DNA of 57,532 nucleotides from Comamonadaceae bacterium (GTDB lineage Bacteria; Pseudomonadota; Gammaproteobacteria; Burkholderiales; Burkholderiaceae_C): contig CANFHZ010000003.1 in the NCBI GenBank assembly GCA_947446885.1, positions 1-57,532 on the forward strand. Direction: 5' to 3'. The notes under the pieces are model-generated. The model did no database searches. It was given only the letters and a program-made list of their open reading frames with translations, and had not been told where the DNA came from. Each line of letters begins with the position of its first letter. Positions within the stretch are counted from its first letter, which is position 1. Positions 8,961 to 17,650 of the stretch are shown here, piece by piece. The translations under genes and the position numbers were made by a program.

Positions 8961-9842
8961 ATGAGTTCAAGTGCACACGGGGCAACGCCCTATTATTTTG
9001 TCCCGGGCCCGTCGCGTCACCCGGCCATGGCGGCTCTGGGTTTGTTCTTCGTTATTTTGGGTGCGTCCCAGTGGGTCAACGACGTGGCATGGGGACGGTA
9101 TTCGCTTTTTGCGGGTCTCGCACTGTTCGCCTGGGTCTTGGTTGGCTGGTTTGGTGATGCCATCAGTGAAAGCGAGGGGGGCCAGTACGGGCGGCGCATC
9201 GACATCTCGTTCCGCTGGAGCATGAGCTGGTTCATTTTCTCCGAGGTGATGTTTTTCGGTGCATTCTTTACCGCGCTGTGGTGGGGCCGTGCCCACTCAA
9301 TCCCGGAGGCTGGAAGCCTGGAAAACGCCTTGCTGTGGCCCGGTTTCAAATCGGTCTGGCCCAGCATGGCCGCCGGCGTGACGGGTTCTCCTGCAGACAT
9401 CATCGAACCTTTTACCACCATGGGTCCATTCTGGTTGCCCACCATCAACACCGCCTTGCTGCTGACTTCGGGCGTGACCCTGACGATTGCGCACCATGCC
9501 CTGATTGACGACCACCGTGCCCGTGCCATTAGCTTCATGTGGCTCACGGTGCTGCTGGGGGTGACATTCCTGTGCGTGCAAGGCTACGAGTACTACCACG
9601 CCTATACCGAATACAACCTTAAACTCACTTCCGGCATTTACGGGTCCACCTTTTTCATGCTGACTGGCTTCCACGGTTTCCACGTGTTTGTCGGCATGCT
9701 GATGCTGCTGTTCACGACCCTGCGTATGCAAAAAGGGCACTTCACTCCCGGCCGGCATTTCGGCTTTGAGGGTGCCGCCTGGTACTGGCACTTTGTAGAC
9801 GTGGTCTGGCTGGGTCTGTATATCCTGGTGTATTGGATATAA
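8961..9842 (+). CDS. coxC: Cytochrome c oxidase subunit III
   Basis: 293 residues with seven predicted membrane segments and the family signatures FSEVMFFGAFFTALWW, HGFHVFVGMLML and WYWHFVDVVWLGLYILVYWI. Subunit III stabilises the catalytic core and holds lipids near the oxygen path. The start is ATG 8961 with TGGAG ten bases upstream. A terminator hairpin follows 20 bases after the stop. Confidence 0.96.
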   Translation: MSSSAHGATPYYFVPGPSRHPAMAALGLFFVILGASQWVNDVAWGRYSLFAGLALFAWVLVGWFGDAISESEGGQYGRRIDISFRWSMSWFIFSEVMFFGAFFTALWWGRAHSIPEAGSLENALLWPGFKSVWPSMAAGVTGSPADIIEPFTTMGPFWLPTINTALLLTSGVTLTIAHHALIDDHRARAISFMWLTVLLGVTFLCVQGYEYYHAYTEYNLKLTSGIYGSTFFMLTGFHGFHVFVGMLMLLFTTLRMQKGHFTPGRHFGFEGAAWYWHFVDVVWLGLYILVYWI

Positions 9843-9861
9843 GGTGCACAAGCGCCGCGCG

Positions 9862-9888
9862 AAAGGCACCGCACCCGGTGCCTTTTTT
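9862..9888 (+). terminator. Rho-independent terminator after coxC
   Basis: The stem AAGGCACCG/CGGTGCCTT with a CACC loop is followed by a T run on the plus strand. It probably ends the coxBAC transcript and separates it from the SURF1-ctaA-ctaB segment. Confidence 0.85.
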
Positions 9889-9911
9889 CATGCTCCCGTG
9901 CTTCTGGCGGG

Positions 9912-10133
9912 TCAGCGAGCCATGGGCAAGCCGGTAGGTTGTATCCACCCGAGTTGCCCGGCCAGCAAGATACAGATAAACAGCACGATGGATACAGCCA
10001 CCCGCAGCGCCAGCGCCCAAGCCATGCGTTTGGATTTGGTAACGGGTGAAGGGCTTGCGCGCAGCATGAAGAACAGGGCGCTGCCCAGCGCCGCCAATAT
10101 GGCCAGGAAAGCCAGTGCAACAAGGTATTTCAT
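9912..10133 (-). CDS. DUF2909 twin-transmembrane protein
   Basis: 73 residues with two hydrophobic helices (about 2-24 and 42-62) separated by a basic loop VTKSKRMAWALALR, the twin-transmembrane DUF2909 pattern. It lies opposite to the cox genes and divergent from the SURF1 gene only 15 bases away, a placement common in Burkholderiales. Its function is unknown; oxidase biogenesis is inferred from context only. Confidence 0.78.
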   Translation of the reverse strand: MKYLVALAFLAILAALGSALFFMLRASPSPVTKSKRMAWALALRVAVSIVLFICILLAGQLGWIQPTGLPMAR

Positions 10134-10148
10134 CCGGGGGATTATCGG

Positions 10149-10895
10149 GTGAGTCCGCGCATGCGCCTTATCTTGGTGACCCTGGCATCGGTATCAGGCC
10201 TCGCCCTGACGGTATCGCTGGGGCGCTGGCAGTTACAGCGCGCGGCATACAAGGAAGAAGTTCAAGCGCGGGCGCTGCAGCGGGGTGCGCTACCCGCGCT
10301 GGCCGCTGACGCGCTTGTGGCATTGGATGCGACTTCGGTGAAAGAACAGTTGCAGCGCCGCACTGTGGTTCAGGGTACTTGGCTGCCGCAACACACCGTG
10401 GCACTGGATAACCGCCAAATGCTGGACAAGCAGGGTTTTTTCATTCTGACGCCTCTGCAGCTACAGCCGTCAGGCGATCTGGTCCTGGTTCAGCGCGGTT
10501 GGTTACCCCGTAATTTTCAGCAGCGCGATGCGCTCTTGCCCTTTGCAACACCAGCTGGCCCGGTCAAGCTAGACGCCACGATTGCCCTTGGCCCAGCGCG
10601 GCTATACGAGTTCGATGGCCGCGAACGCGGGCCGATCCGCCAGAATTTGGATCTTGCCGCTTTTGCCCGTGAAACCGGCCTGCCCTTGCGGGAGTTCATG
10701 CTGGTCCAGCAGGGGCCGTCCGGAGATGGCTTGTTGCGCGAATGGACTGCGCCAAGTCTGGGTATCGAACGGCACTACGGCTACGCGTTTCAATGGTTCA
10801 GCCTGGCGATCTTGATTGCCGGCCTGTACCTCTGGTTTCAATGGATGCGACCCCTGCGGCGCGTAAAGGAACACGTTTCTGATGGCAAACCCTGA
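10149..10895 (+). CDS. SURF1-family cytochrome oxidase biogenesis protein
   Basis: 248 residues bounded by two membrane helices (about 7-22 and 213-232), with the SURF1 signatures SLGRWQLQRAAYKEE, VALDNRQMLDKQGFFILTPL, VQRGWLPR and HYGYAFQWFSLA. SURF1 helps place haem a in subunit I. The start is GTG 10149; ATG 10161 is an alternative in the same frame. The 3' end overlaps the next gene by 14 bases. Confidence 0.92.
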   Translation: MSPRMRLILVTLASVSGLALTVSLGRWQLQRAAYKEEVQARALQRGALPALAADALVALDATSVKEQLQRRTVVQGTWLPQHTVALDNRQMLDKQGFFILTPLQLQPSGDLVLVQRGWLPRNFQQRDALLPFATPAGPVKLDATIALGPARLYEFDGRERGPIRQNLDLAAFARETGLPLREFMLVQQGPSGDGLLREWTAPSLGIERHYGYAFQWFSLAILIAGLYLWFQWMRPLRRVKEHVSDGKP

Positions 10896-11595
10896 ACGCT
10901 TTGACGACAGACCGGTTGAGCTTGCCGTGCATGCCATGCCCATGCCGCAGGATATGCAGGCCGAGCCTGATCGCACCCGCAAGGGCCGCTTGAAGATGCT
11001 GCTGGTTCTTATCGCTTGCGCTGCGCCGGTTGTGGCCTCGTACTTCAGCTATTACGTGCTGCGCCCTGAGGGTCGCAGCAATTTTGGCGTTTTGGTGCAG
11101 CCTCCACGGCCGATTCCCGCGCTGACCGCGCAGACGCTGGACGGACAGCCGCTTGCGCTGCCCAGTTTGCGTGGGCAATGGCTGCTGCTGAGCGTGGCGC
11201 ACGCGGCCTGCGACGCGCAGTGTCAATCCACTTTGTTCCTACAGCGCCAACTGCGGGCCGGTCTGGGTAAAGACACGGACAGGGTGGACTGGGTCTGGCT
11301 GATTGATGACGATGGCGTCGTGCCGCCGGAGATGCTGCCGCGTCTTGAGGGTGCAACGGTGCTGCGCGTCGCCCCTGATGGGCTGGGGCAGTGGTTGGAC
11401 GGTGGTCCGCAGTCCGCCACCCCTGGCACCTCTTTTCTGGTCGATCCCCAGGGTGATTTGATGATGCGTTTCCCGGCACCCGAGGCCCGTGCCGATGCCC
11501 CTATCCAGGACAAGCTGGCCTATGCCAAGAAGGTCAAGCGCGATGTTGAGCGCCTGTTGCGCGCTTCCGCCTCCTGGGACACACCGGGGCGATAA
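10882..11595 (+). CDS. Sco-like membrane-anchored thioredoxin-fold protein
   Basis: 237 residues: a cytoplasmic tail, one membrane helix (about 38-60), then a periplasmic thioredoxin-like domain with a CDAQC (CxxxC) motif at residues 110-114. This is the spacing seen in Sco copper chaperones. The conserved C-terminal copper-ligand His of true Sco proteins is not apparent; the equivalent region reads TPGTSFLVDPQGDL. It probably assists oxidase assembly or disulfide handling in the periplasm. It sits between SURF1 and ctaA, with no gap to ctaA. Confidence 0.75.
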   Translation: MANPERFDDRPVELAVHAMPMPQDMQAEPDRTRKGRLKMLLVLIACAAPVVASYFSYYVLRPEGRSNFGVLVQPPRPIPALTAQTLDGQPLALPSLRGQWLLLSVAHAACDAQCQSTLFLQRQLRAGLGKDTDRVDWVWLIDDDGVVPPEMLPRLEGATVLRVAPDGLGQWLDGGPQSATPGTSFLVDPQGDLMMRFPAPEARADAPIQDKLAYAKKVKRDVERLLRASASWDTPGR

Positions 11596-12684
11596 ATGCT
11601 TGACCTCGCCCCTGCACCCGCCTTGATGGGCTTTGCCGCGCTGCTCGCAGCCTTTTTGTGTGCGATTTTCTGGGCACGCCGGTCTGCGGGTTCGACCCTG
11701 CCCTGGCGTTTGGCGCTGACCGTGTTCACCCTGTTTCTGACTTTCGATCTGGTGCTTTTCGGCGCTTTCACACGCCTGACCGACAGCGGCTTGGGTTGCC
11801 CCGACTGGCCGGGTTGCTACGGCACCGCCAGCCCTTTGGCCGCGCATGCCGACATCGCGCTGGCGCAGCAAGCCATGCCCGATGGGCCGGTCACCCACAG
11901 CAAGGCCTGGATCGAAATGTTGCACCGCTACCTGGCCTCAGGCGTGGGCGGACTGATCCTGTTGTTGGCGGTAGCCGCCTGCTTGCCTGCCGGGCGGCAA
12001 CACCGTATGGGCGTGGCGCTTCCCCTGCTGACCCTGGCCTGGGTCTGCGTGCAGGGTGCATTTGGCGCGCTTACGGTGACACTCAAGCTCTTGCCCCTGG
12101 TCGTCAGCCTCCATCTGCTGGGTGCCTATGGATTGCTGGCATTGTTGACGCTGCAAATCCGTGCGCTGGGAGCGCCAGCGCAGCGTGTGCCGCCGAACGT
12201 CCGACTGCGCCCATGGCTGTGGCTGGCGCTGGTGGTCCTCTTGGCCCAGGCGTCCTTGGGCGCCTGGGTCAGCACCAATTACGCGGTGCTGGTCTGCTCG
12301 GACTTTCCGACCTGCCAGGGCAGTTGGTGGCCCGAGATGGATTTCTTATCCGCTTACACACTTTGGCGCCCCTTGGGGCTGGGCCCGGACGGTTCTCCCT
12401 TGAGCCTGCAAGCCCTCACGGCCATCCATATGGCGCACCGGCTGGGTGCGCTGGTTCTGTTTGGGGTCTTGCTGACGCTGCTGCTGCGCATGTGGGGCGA
12501 GCCGGGTACGCAAGTGCCCGCCCGCTGGCTTGCGGGCCTGCTGGCGCTGCAGGTCGCCACCGGCATCAGCAATGTCATCCTGGATTGGCCCATGCTGGCA
12601 GCGGTGCTGCACACGGGTGGAGCGGGTGCATTGTTGGTGGTACTGGTCTGGTTGGTCAGCGCACCACGTGCTGCGATAGACTGA
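11596..12684 (+). CDS. ctaA: Haem A synthase CtaA/COX15
   Basis: 362 residues with eight membrane segments. Motifs include GAFTRLTDSGLGCPDWPGCYG near the N-terminus and the His positions EMLHRYLAS, VSLHLLGAYG, HMAHRLGALV and VLHTGGAGAL that ligate haem. A paired cysteine segment (CSDFPTCQGSWWP) is present. The enzyme oxidises the C8 methyl of haem O to give haem A for the aa3 oxidase. It starts immediately after the preceding stop and is followed six bases later by ctaB. Confidence 0.95.
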   Translation: MLDLAPAPALMGFAALLAAFLCAIFWARRSAGSTLPWRLALTVFTLFLTFDLVLFGAFTRLTDSGLGCPDWPGCYGTASPLAAHADIALAQQAMPDGPVTHSKAWIEMLHRYLASGVGGLILLLAVAACLPAGRQHRMGVALPLLTLAWVCVQGAFGALTVTLKLLPLVVSLHLLGAYGLLALLTLQIRALGAPAQRVPPNVRLRPWLWLALVVLLAQASLGAWVSTNYAVLVCSDFPTCQGSWWPEMDFLSAYTLWRPLGLGPDGSPLSLQALTAIHMAHRLGALVLFGVLLTLLLRMWGEPGTQVPARWLAGLLALQVATGISNVILDWPMLAAVLHTGGAGALLVVLVWLVSAPRAAID

Positions 12685-12690
12685 GTCGTT

Positions 12691-13608
12691 ATGCCTGAGA
12701 ACGCGCTCCCCGCTTCCCCTGCTGTTGCCAAGCCATTGGCCGCGTGGCGTCAGTACAAAGCGCTGACCAAGCCGCGGGTGATTCAGCTCATCGTCTTTTG
12801 CGCCCTGATCGGGATGGTGCTGGCGGTACCTGGCGTGCCTAGCGTATCGGACGCTGTTACCGGCGCGATTGCCAGCCTGGGTATCTGGCTTGTCGCTGGG
12901 GCCGCGGCAGCCTTCAACTGCATCGTCGAAAAAAGTATTGACGCCAAGATGAAGCGCACGTCCTGGCGTCCCACCGCGCGCGGTGATCTCAGCGATGTGC
13001 AAACACTGTTGTTCTCGGCGGTTTTAGGCACAGCGGGATCGGTGATTTTGTATGTCTGGATCAACCCGCTGACCATGTGGCTGACCTTCGGCACGTTTGT
13101 CGGCTATGCCGTCATCTACACCCTGGTATTGAAGCCGCTGACCCCGCAGAACATTGTGATCGGCGGCGCATCCGGCGCCATGCCACCGGTGCTGGGCTGG
13201 GCGGCCATGACCAATGAGGTGTCAGCGGATGCCCTGATTCTGTTCTTGATTATTTTCCTGTGGACGCCGCCACACTTCTGGGCTCTGGCGCTGTACCGGG
13301 TCGAGGATTACCGCAAATCCGGACTGCCCATGCTGCCCGTGACCCACGGCAGCGAATTCACCCGGCTGCAGATTTTTCTCTACACCCTGGTGCTGTTTGC
13401 CGCCTGCTTGCTGCCTTTTGTATCCGGCATGAGCTCCTGGTTGTATCTGGCCGCGGCGGTGGTTCTGAGCGTGATTTTTTGCGTCTATGCAGTGCGCTTG
13501 ATGCGCAATTACTCCGACGAGCTCGCCCGTGCAACCTTCCGTTTTTCCCTCTGGCATTTGAGCCTTTTGTTTGCAGCTTTGCTGCTGGACCATTACCTTT
13601 TGTTCTGA
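12691..13608 (+). CDS. ctaB: Protohaem IX farnesyltransferase (haem O synthase)
   Basis: 305 residues with about nine membrane helices and the UbiA-type prenyltransferase signatures LTKPRVIQL near residue 25 and the conserved [15 protein letters not shown] segment at 76-90. A second prenyl-binding loop ([16 protein letters not shown]) is also present. It transfers a farnesyl group to haem b, giving haem O, the substrate of CtaA next door. Also known as CyoE. Confidence 0.95.
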   Translation: MPENALPASPAVAKPLAAWRQYKALTKPRVIQLIVFCALIGMVLAVPGVPSVSDAVTGAIASLGIWLVAGAAAAFNCIVEKSIDAKMKRTSWRPTARGDLSDVQTLLFSAVLGTAGSVILYVWINPLTMWLTFGTFVGYAVIYTLVLKPLTPQNIVIGGASGAMPPVLGWAAMTNEVSADALILFLIIFLWTPPHFWALALYRVEDYRKSGLPMLPVTHGSEFTRLQIFLYTLVLFAACLLPFVSGMSSWLYLAAAVVLSVIFCVYAVRLMRNYSDELARATFRFSLWHLSLLFAALLLDHYLLF

Positions 13609-13614
13609 GTCGCC

Positions 13615-14217
13615 ATGATCCATCCGTTCTCATCGCGCCGCAGCTTTATGGGTTTGGGCTTGGCGGCAAGCGCAGCGCTGCTGGCTGCGTGTTCCGAGAA
13701 AAAGCTGGTCTTCAACGCCATTGACATCAGCGGCGGCGAAATGGGGCGCGACTTTGCGATCAATGACCATAACGGGCAAGCGCGGCGTCTGGCCGATTTC
13801 GCTGGCAGGGTCGTCGTGGTATTTTTTGGCTACACCCAGTGCCCTGACGTGTGTCCGACCACCTTGACCGAGCTGGTGGAAGTCAAGCGCCTTTTGGGCA
13901 AAGACGGTGCGCGCTTGCAGCCGCTGTTTATCACGGTGGATCCCCAGCGCGACACGCCCGAGATGCTCAAAGCCTATATGGCCAATTTCGACCCCGGGTT
14001 TTTGGCGCTGTGTCCCACGCCGGAACAACTCGCCGACGTGGCCGCCAGTTTCAAGGTGTACTACAAAAAAGTCGGTGACGAGAAGGGCGCCAGCTACACC
14101 ATGGACCACTCGGCGGGCAGCTACGTCTTTGACCCCAAAGGCCGTGTGCGCCTGTTTGTGCGCTATGGTTTAGGAGCGCAGGCACTGGCAGCTGATATTG
14201 CGCAGTTGCTTGGCTAA
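13615..14217 (+). CDS. Sco-family copper chaperone, lipoprotein
   Basis: 200 residues. A twin-Arg-like leader (SRRSFMGLG) ends in the lipobox LLAAC (Cys26), predicting a membrane-tethered lipoprotein. The copper-binding motif CPDVCP (Cys76, Cys80) and the ligand His165 in DHSAGSY are intact. Sco proteins load CuA of subunit II. It closes the oxidase biogenesis set and is convergent with rpoH; a short perfect hairpin lies between the two. Confidence 0.93.
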   Translation: MIHPFSSRRSFMGLGLAASAALLAACSEKKLVFNAIDISGGEMGRDFAINDHNGQARRLADFAGRVVVVFFGYTQCPDVCPTTLTELVEVKRLLGKDGARLQPLFITVDPQRDTPEMLKAYMANFDPGFLALCPTPEQLADVAASFKVYYKKVGDEKGASYTMDHSAGSYVFDPKGRVRLFVRYGLGAQALAADIAQLLG

Positions 14218-14222
14218 TTACG

Positions 14223-14242
14223 CGCTGGTCGGCACACCAGCG
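14223..14242. other. Small inverted repeat between convergent sco and rpoH
   Basis: CGCTGGT/ACCAGCG with a six-base loop in the 35-base gap between convergent genes. No T tract follows on either strand, so it is only a weak transcription-stop candidate. Confidence 0.35.
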
Positions 14243-14252
14243 GCACGGTAGA

Positions 14253-15194
14253 TCAGGCGTATTCGGCCAGCGCAGTTTTCATTTTCTTCATGGCCGCCAC
14301 TTCGATCTGGCGGATGCGCTCGGCGCTGACGCTGTATTCGGCGGCCAGTTCGTGCAGCGTCATGCCACCGGAGCCGTCGTCGTTCACCTTGAGCCAACGC
14401 TCTTCCACGATGCGGCGGCTGCGTGCGTCCAGCACGTCCAAGGCAGCGGCGATGCCGTCCGAGGCCAGCACATCGCGCCGGTGTGCTTCCATCACTTCTA
14501 GCGGCTCGTAGTTGCTGTCGGTCAGATAGGCAATCGGGCCAAACGCCTCTTCGCCGTCGTCGCCGTTCATCGGGTCCAGCACCACATCGCCACCGGCCAG
14601 ACGGCTTTCCATCTCGCGTACTTCCTCGGGCTTGACGTGGAGCTCCTGCGCCATGGTGGCCACCTGCGCGGGGCTGAGCGTGTCGCGGTGGGTGGTCAGA
14701 TCCGCGGCGGCGTCTTCACCCTTGAAGCGTTGGCGCATAGAGCGCAGGTTGAAGAACAGCTTGCGCTGTGCTTTGGTCGTGGCCACTTTGACCATGCGCC
14801 AGTTTTTGAGGATGTATTCGTGGATTTCCGCCTTGATCCAGTGCAGCGCATAGCTCACCAGGCGCACACCCTGGTCCGGGTCAAAGCGCTTGACTGCCTT
14901 CATCAGCCCAACGTTGCCTTCCTGTATCAGGTCGCCGTGGGGTAGGCCGTAGCCCACGTACTGGCGGGCGACTGAGACCACCAGCCGCAGGTGCGAGAGC
15001 ACCAACTTTCCCGCGGCCTCCAGGTCGTTGTCATTGCGGAACTGGCGGGCAAAGCGTTGCTCCTCTTCCAGCGTGAGCATGGGCAGCCGGTTGGCGGCTG
15101 AAATATAGGCATCCAAATTTCCCAGCGAGGGCACCACGGCCCAGGGGTTGGCAAGGGAAGTAGGGGAACTGGGTGCGGCTAAAACGAGCGTCAT
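14253..15194 (-). CDS. rpoH: RNA polymerase sigma-32 factor RpoH
   Basis: 313 residues with sigma region 2 (DLIQEGNVGLMKAVKRFDPDQG and YALHWIKAEIHEYILKNW), the RpoH box QRKLFFNLR that distinguishes heat-shock sigma-32, and a region 4 helix-turn-helix ending SAERIRQIEVAAMKKMK. It directs transcription of heat-shock chaperone and protease genes. An AAGGAG ribosome-binding site lies nine bases before the ATG at 15194. A perfect CIRCE operator sits 31 bases upstream, implying HrcA control. Confidence 0.96.
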   Translation of the reverse strand: MTLVLAAPSSPTSLANPWAVVPSLGNLDAYISAANRLPMLTLEEEQRFARQFRNDNDLEAAGKLVLSHLRLVVSVARQYVGYGLPHGDLIQEGNVGLMKAVKRFDPDQGVRLVSYALHWIKAEIHEYILKNWRMVKVATTKAQRKLFFNLRSMRQRFKGEDAAADLTTHRDTLSPAQVATMAQELHVKPEEVREMESRLAGGDVVLDPMNGDDGEEAFGPIAYLTDSNYEPLEVMEAHRRDVLASDGIAAALDVLDARSRRIVEERWLKVNDDGSGGMTLHELAAEYSVSAERIRQIEVAAMKKMKTALAEYA

Positions 15195-15225
15195 GGTCGA
15201 ACTCCTTGTTCTTAAGGAGGTAATA

Positions 15226-15252
15226 TTAGCACTCTCAAGCGGCGAGTGCTAA
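15226..15252 (-). promoter_or_regulatory. CIRCE operator (HrcA binding site) upstream of rpoH
   Basis: An exact TTAGCACTC-N9-GAGTGCTAA element, the consensus bound by the heat-shock repressor HrcA, lies between the rpoH start and its putative promoter. It indicates that rpoH transcription is repressed by HrcA in normal conditions and released on heat stress. Confidence 0.92.
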
Positions 15253-15281
15253 ATAACCCACCACAGTTTGCGCTAAGTCAA
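15251..15281 (-). promoter_or_regulatory. Putative sigma-70 promoter of rpoH
   Basis: On the minus strand a TTGACT (15281-15276) and a TTATTT (15256-15251) are spaced by 19 bases, slightly long, and abut the CIRCE element. Repressor binding would then block the start region. The assignment is tentative because of the spacing. Confidence 0.45.
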
Positions 15282-15294
15282 ACCATGGCTTTGC

Positions 15295-15606
15295 TTAATT
15301 TTTAGGCTCTATGGCGGTGACTACGAACGCGCCCTCGTGCTTTTCGGCAATAAAGCGGATTTTGTCGCCCACTTTGACCTTGTCCAGCAGCGCCGCGTCC
15401 CCAAGCTGGAAAACCATGCTCATGGGCGGCATGTCCAGATTCTTGATTTCACCGTGCCGGATGGTGATTTTGAGATTGCCACGGTCGATGCGGCGCACCT
15501 CCCCCTCGCTCATCTCGCTGGCGGTTTGGGCTCCAAGTCCGACCCCGGCAAGGCCCAGAGTCCATCCCGCACTGTTGCGTACAAAGCTTCTTCGCTGCAT
15601 GTGCAT
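15295..15606 (-). CDS. CusF-like periplasmic copper-binding protein
   Basis: 103 residues with an export signal (RRSFVRNSAGWTLGLAGVGLGA) and a small beta-barrel domain carrying ITIRHGEIKNLDMPPMSMVF. The His and the two Met of MPPMSM match the metal ligands of CusF; the Trp of E. coli CusF is replaced by Met. It is likely to bind Cu(I) in the periplasm. It is the last gene of the copper cluster, 39 bases after the cupredoxin gene. An in-frame ATG at 15600 is an alternative start. Confidence 0.82.
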   Translation of the reverse strand: MHMQRRSFVRNSAGWTLGLAGVGLGAQTASEMSEGEVRRIDRGNLKITIRHGEIKNLDMPPMSMVFQLGDAALLDKVKVGDKIRFIAEKHEGAFVVTAIEPKN

Positions 15607-15645
15607 TCTTTCTGTTTGGGTAGCTTATGGGTTCGAAGCGCTTGA

Positions 15646-16179
15646 TCAATGGCTGTGCCCATCGTGCGCATCATGGGGAAGCCGGCCGCTGATGGCCACC
15701 TGGCCTTTCATGCCGGCGTCGTAATGGCTCGGCTGCAGGCAGGCGAAATGCACAGTTCCTGCCTTGCCGAATTGCCAGATGATTTCGCTGCGTTGGCCCG
15801 GTTGCACGGTGACCATGTTGTCATCCTCGTGCTCCATATCCGGATTTTTCTGCATGAAAGCGTTGTGCGCACGCAGGTCTTTTTGCGTGCCCAGCACCAG
15901 CTCATGCTTCACTTTGCCGGCGTTGTAGATCTGAAAACGAACCGTCTCACCCCCGCGCACCCGGATGCGAGCCGGGCTGAAGCGCATGGTGTCCAGCATG
16001 GTGATGGTGACCGTGCGCTTAGCCTTATCTGGCTGACCCGCCTGACCGATGTCCGTGTTTTCTCCGTGCTGATGGCCATCTGCATGGTCGCCGCTGGCAT
16101 AGGCCGGCACTGCCGCATACAGCGCCGCCAAGAACACGGCGCAGAGTGTGCGTTTGAGAGGAAAAATAACCTTTTGCAT
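15646..16179 (-). CDS. Periplasmic cupredoxin (plastocyanin/azurin-like)
   Basis: 177 residues: signal peptide to about residue 29, a His-rich linker (GDHADGHQHGEN), then a cupredoxin domain. The type 1 copper ligands are visible as His92, Cys147, His152 and Met157 in the segments KHELVLG and HFACLQPSHYDAGM. The C-terminus is again His-rich. It probably carries electrons or copper for the adjacent multicopper oxidase. The ATG at 16179 has an AAGGA site upstream; it lies 31 bases after the oxidase stop, so the two are co-transcribed. Confidence 0.86.
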   Translation of the reverse strand: MQKVIFPLKRTLCAVFLAALYAAVPAYASGDHADGHQHGENTDIGQAGQPDKAKRTVTITMLDTMRFSPARIRVRGGETVRFQIYNAGKVKHELVLGTQKDLRAHNAFMQKNPDMEHEDDNMVTVQPGQRSEIIWQFGKAGTVHFACLQPSHYDAGMKGQVAISGRLPHDAHDGHSH

Positions 16180-16210
16180 GGTGGTCCTTTTCAAGTGGTT
16201 CATAAAAAAC

Positions 16211-17620
16211 TCAGTGTTGTGCATGTCCGCCAGCGGGTTTTCGAACCTGTACTTCAATGCTGTCGGTATGCGTGCTGCCCTCGTGCACGGAGCCTTGCTC
16301 TGGCGCAGGCGTCGCGGCAGGCAGTGCGCCAGTCCATTCATAGGCCACGCTGCCCGGCGGGTGGTGGTACCACGCCGGGTTGCTGTAGTCGCCCGGCGGC
16401 TGGTCTTTGCGCACCTTGAGCACGGAGAACATCCCGCCCATTTCCAGCCCGCCAAACGGGCCCTGGCCGGTCATCATGGGCACCGTGTTATCCGGTAAGG
16501 GCATTTCCATTTCGCCCATATCGGCCATGCCGCGCTCGCCCATGACCATGTAATCCGGAATCAATTTGCTGATTTTTGCGACCACGTCGCGGTGGTCCAC
16601 CCCGATCATGGTTGGTACGTTGTGCCCCATGGCGTTCATGGTGTGGTGGCTTTTGTGGCAGTGAAAAGCCCAGTCGCCTTCCTCGTCGGCAGTGAATTCC
16701 AGCTGCCGCATCTGGCCCACAGCGACGTCTGTGGTGACTTCACTCCAGCGCGCGCTGTGCGGCACCGGGCCGCCATCCGTTCCCGTCACCTGGAACTCAT
16801 GGCCATGCAGGTGAATCGGGTGGTTGGTCATGGTCAGATTGCCCACCCGGATCCGCACCTTGTCGTGCAGGCGTACGTTCAGGCTGTCAATGCCGGGGAA
16901 TATGCGGCTGTTCCAGGACCACAGGTTGAATTCCAGCATGGTCATGATCTTGGGCGTGCAGCTGCCGGGGTCTATGTCGTATGCACTGAGCAAAAAGCAA
17001 AAGTCGCGCTGGACTTCGTCGATCAGCGGGTGTGTGTCTCTGGGATGCGTGACCCAAAAGCCCATCATCCCCATGGCCATTTGCGTCATTTCGTCGGCAT
17101 GGGGGTGGTACATAAACGTGCCGGGGCGGCGGGCCACGAATTCGTACACGAATGTCTTACCCGGCTGGATCGCGTTCTGGGTTAAGCCCGAGACCCCGTC
17201 CATGCCATTGGGCAGGCGCTGGCCGTGCCAATGCACGCTGGTGTGTTCGGGCAGCTTGTTGGTGACAAAAATCCGAACCCGGTCGCCCTCCACGACTTCG
17301 ATGGTTGGCCCCGGGCTCTGGCCGTTGTAACCCCACAAATGCGCCTTCATGCCCGGGGCCATTTCGCGCACAACGGGTTCGGCGACCAGATGAAATTCCT
17401 TGACGCCCTGGCGCATGCGCCAAGGCAGAGTCCAGCCATTGAGCGTGACCACCGGGTTGTACGGCCGCCCGCTGTTGGGCACCAGCGGCGGCATGGTGTC
17501 GGGCCGGGTTTGCAGCATGGGCTCGGGCAGGGCGGCCATGGCCACGCGGCTCACCGCAGCAGCTGCGATGGCCCCTCCGGCCAGCCCGGCGGCCTGGAAA
17601 AAATTGCGGCGGGATGTCAT
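16211..17620 (-). CDS. Multicopper oxidase (copper resistance type, Tat-exported)
   Basis: 469 residues with a twin-arginine signal (TSRRNFFQAAGL) and all copper-binding motifs: HWHG at 130-133, HPHAD at about 172, HPIHLHGHEF, and HCHKSHHTMNAMG near residue 345. A Met-rich stretch near the C-terminus (MVMGERGMADMGEMEM) is typical of cuprous oxidases that detoxify periplasmic Cu(I). It is shorter than classical CopA (about 600 residues). The start ATG 17620 has an AGGAG site. Confidence 0.9.
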   Translation of the reverse strand: MTSRRNFFQAAGLAGGAIAAAAVSRVAMAALPEPMLQTRPDTMPPLVPNSGRPYNPVVTLNGWTLPWRMRQGVKEFHLVAEPVVREMAPGMKAHLWGYNGQSPGPTIEVVEGDRVRIFVTNKLPEHTSVHWHGQRLPNGMDGVSGLTQNAIQPGKTFVYEFVARRPGTFMYHPHADEMTQMAMGMMGFWVTHPRDTHPLIDEVQRDFCFLLSAYDIDPGSCTPKIMTMLEFNLWSWNSRIFPGIDSLNVRLHDKVRIRVGNLTMTNHPIHLHGHEFQVTGTDGGPVPHSARWSEVTTDVAVGQMRQLEFTADEEGDWAFHCHKSHHTMNAMGHNVPTMIGVDHRDVVAKISKLIPDYMVMGERGMADMGEMEMPLPDNTVPMMTGQGPFGGLEMGGMFSVLKVRKDQPPGDYSNPAWYHHPPGSVAYEWTGALPAATPAPEQGSVHEGSTHTDSIEVQVRKPAGGHAQH

Positions 17621-17650
17621 GTGGCGGACTCCTGAAAACAAATAGGGCGG

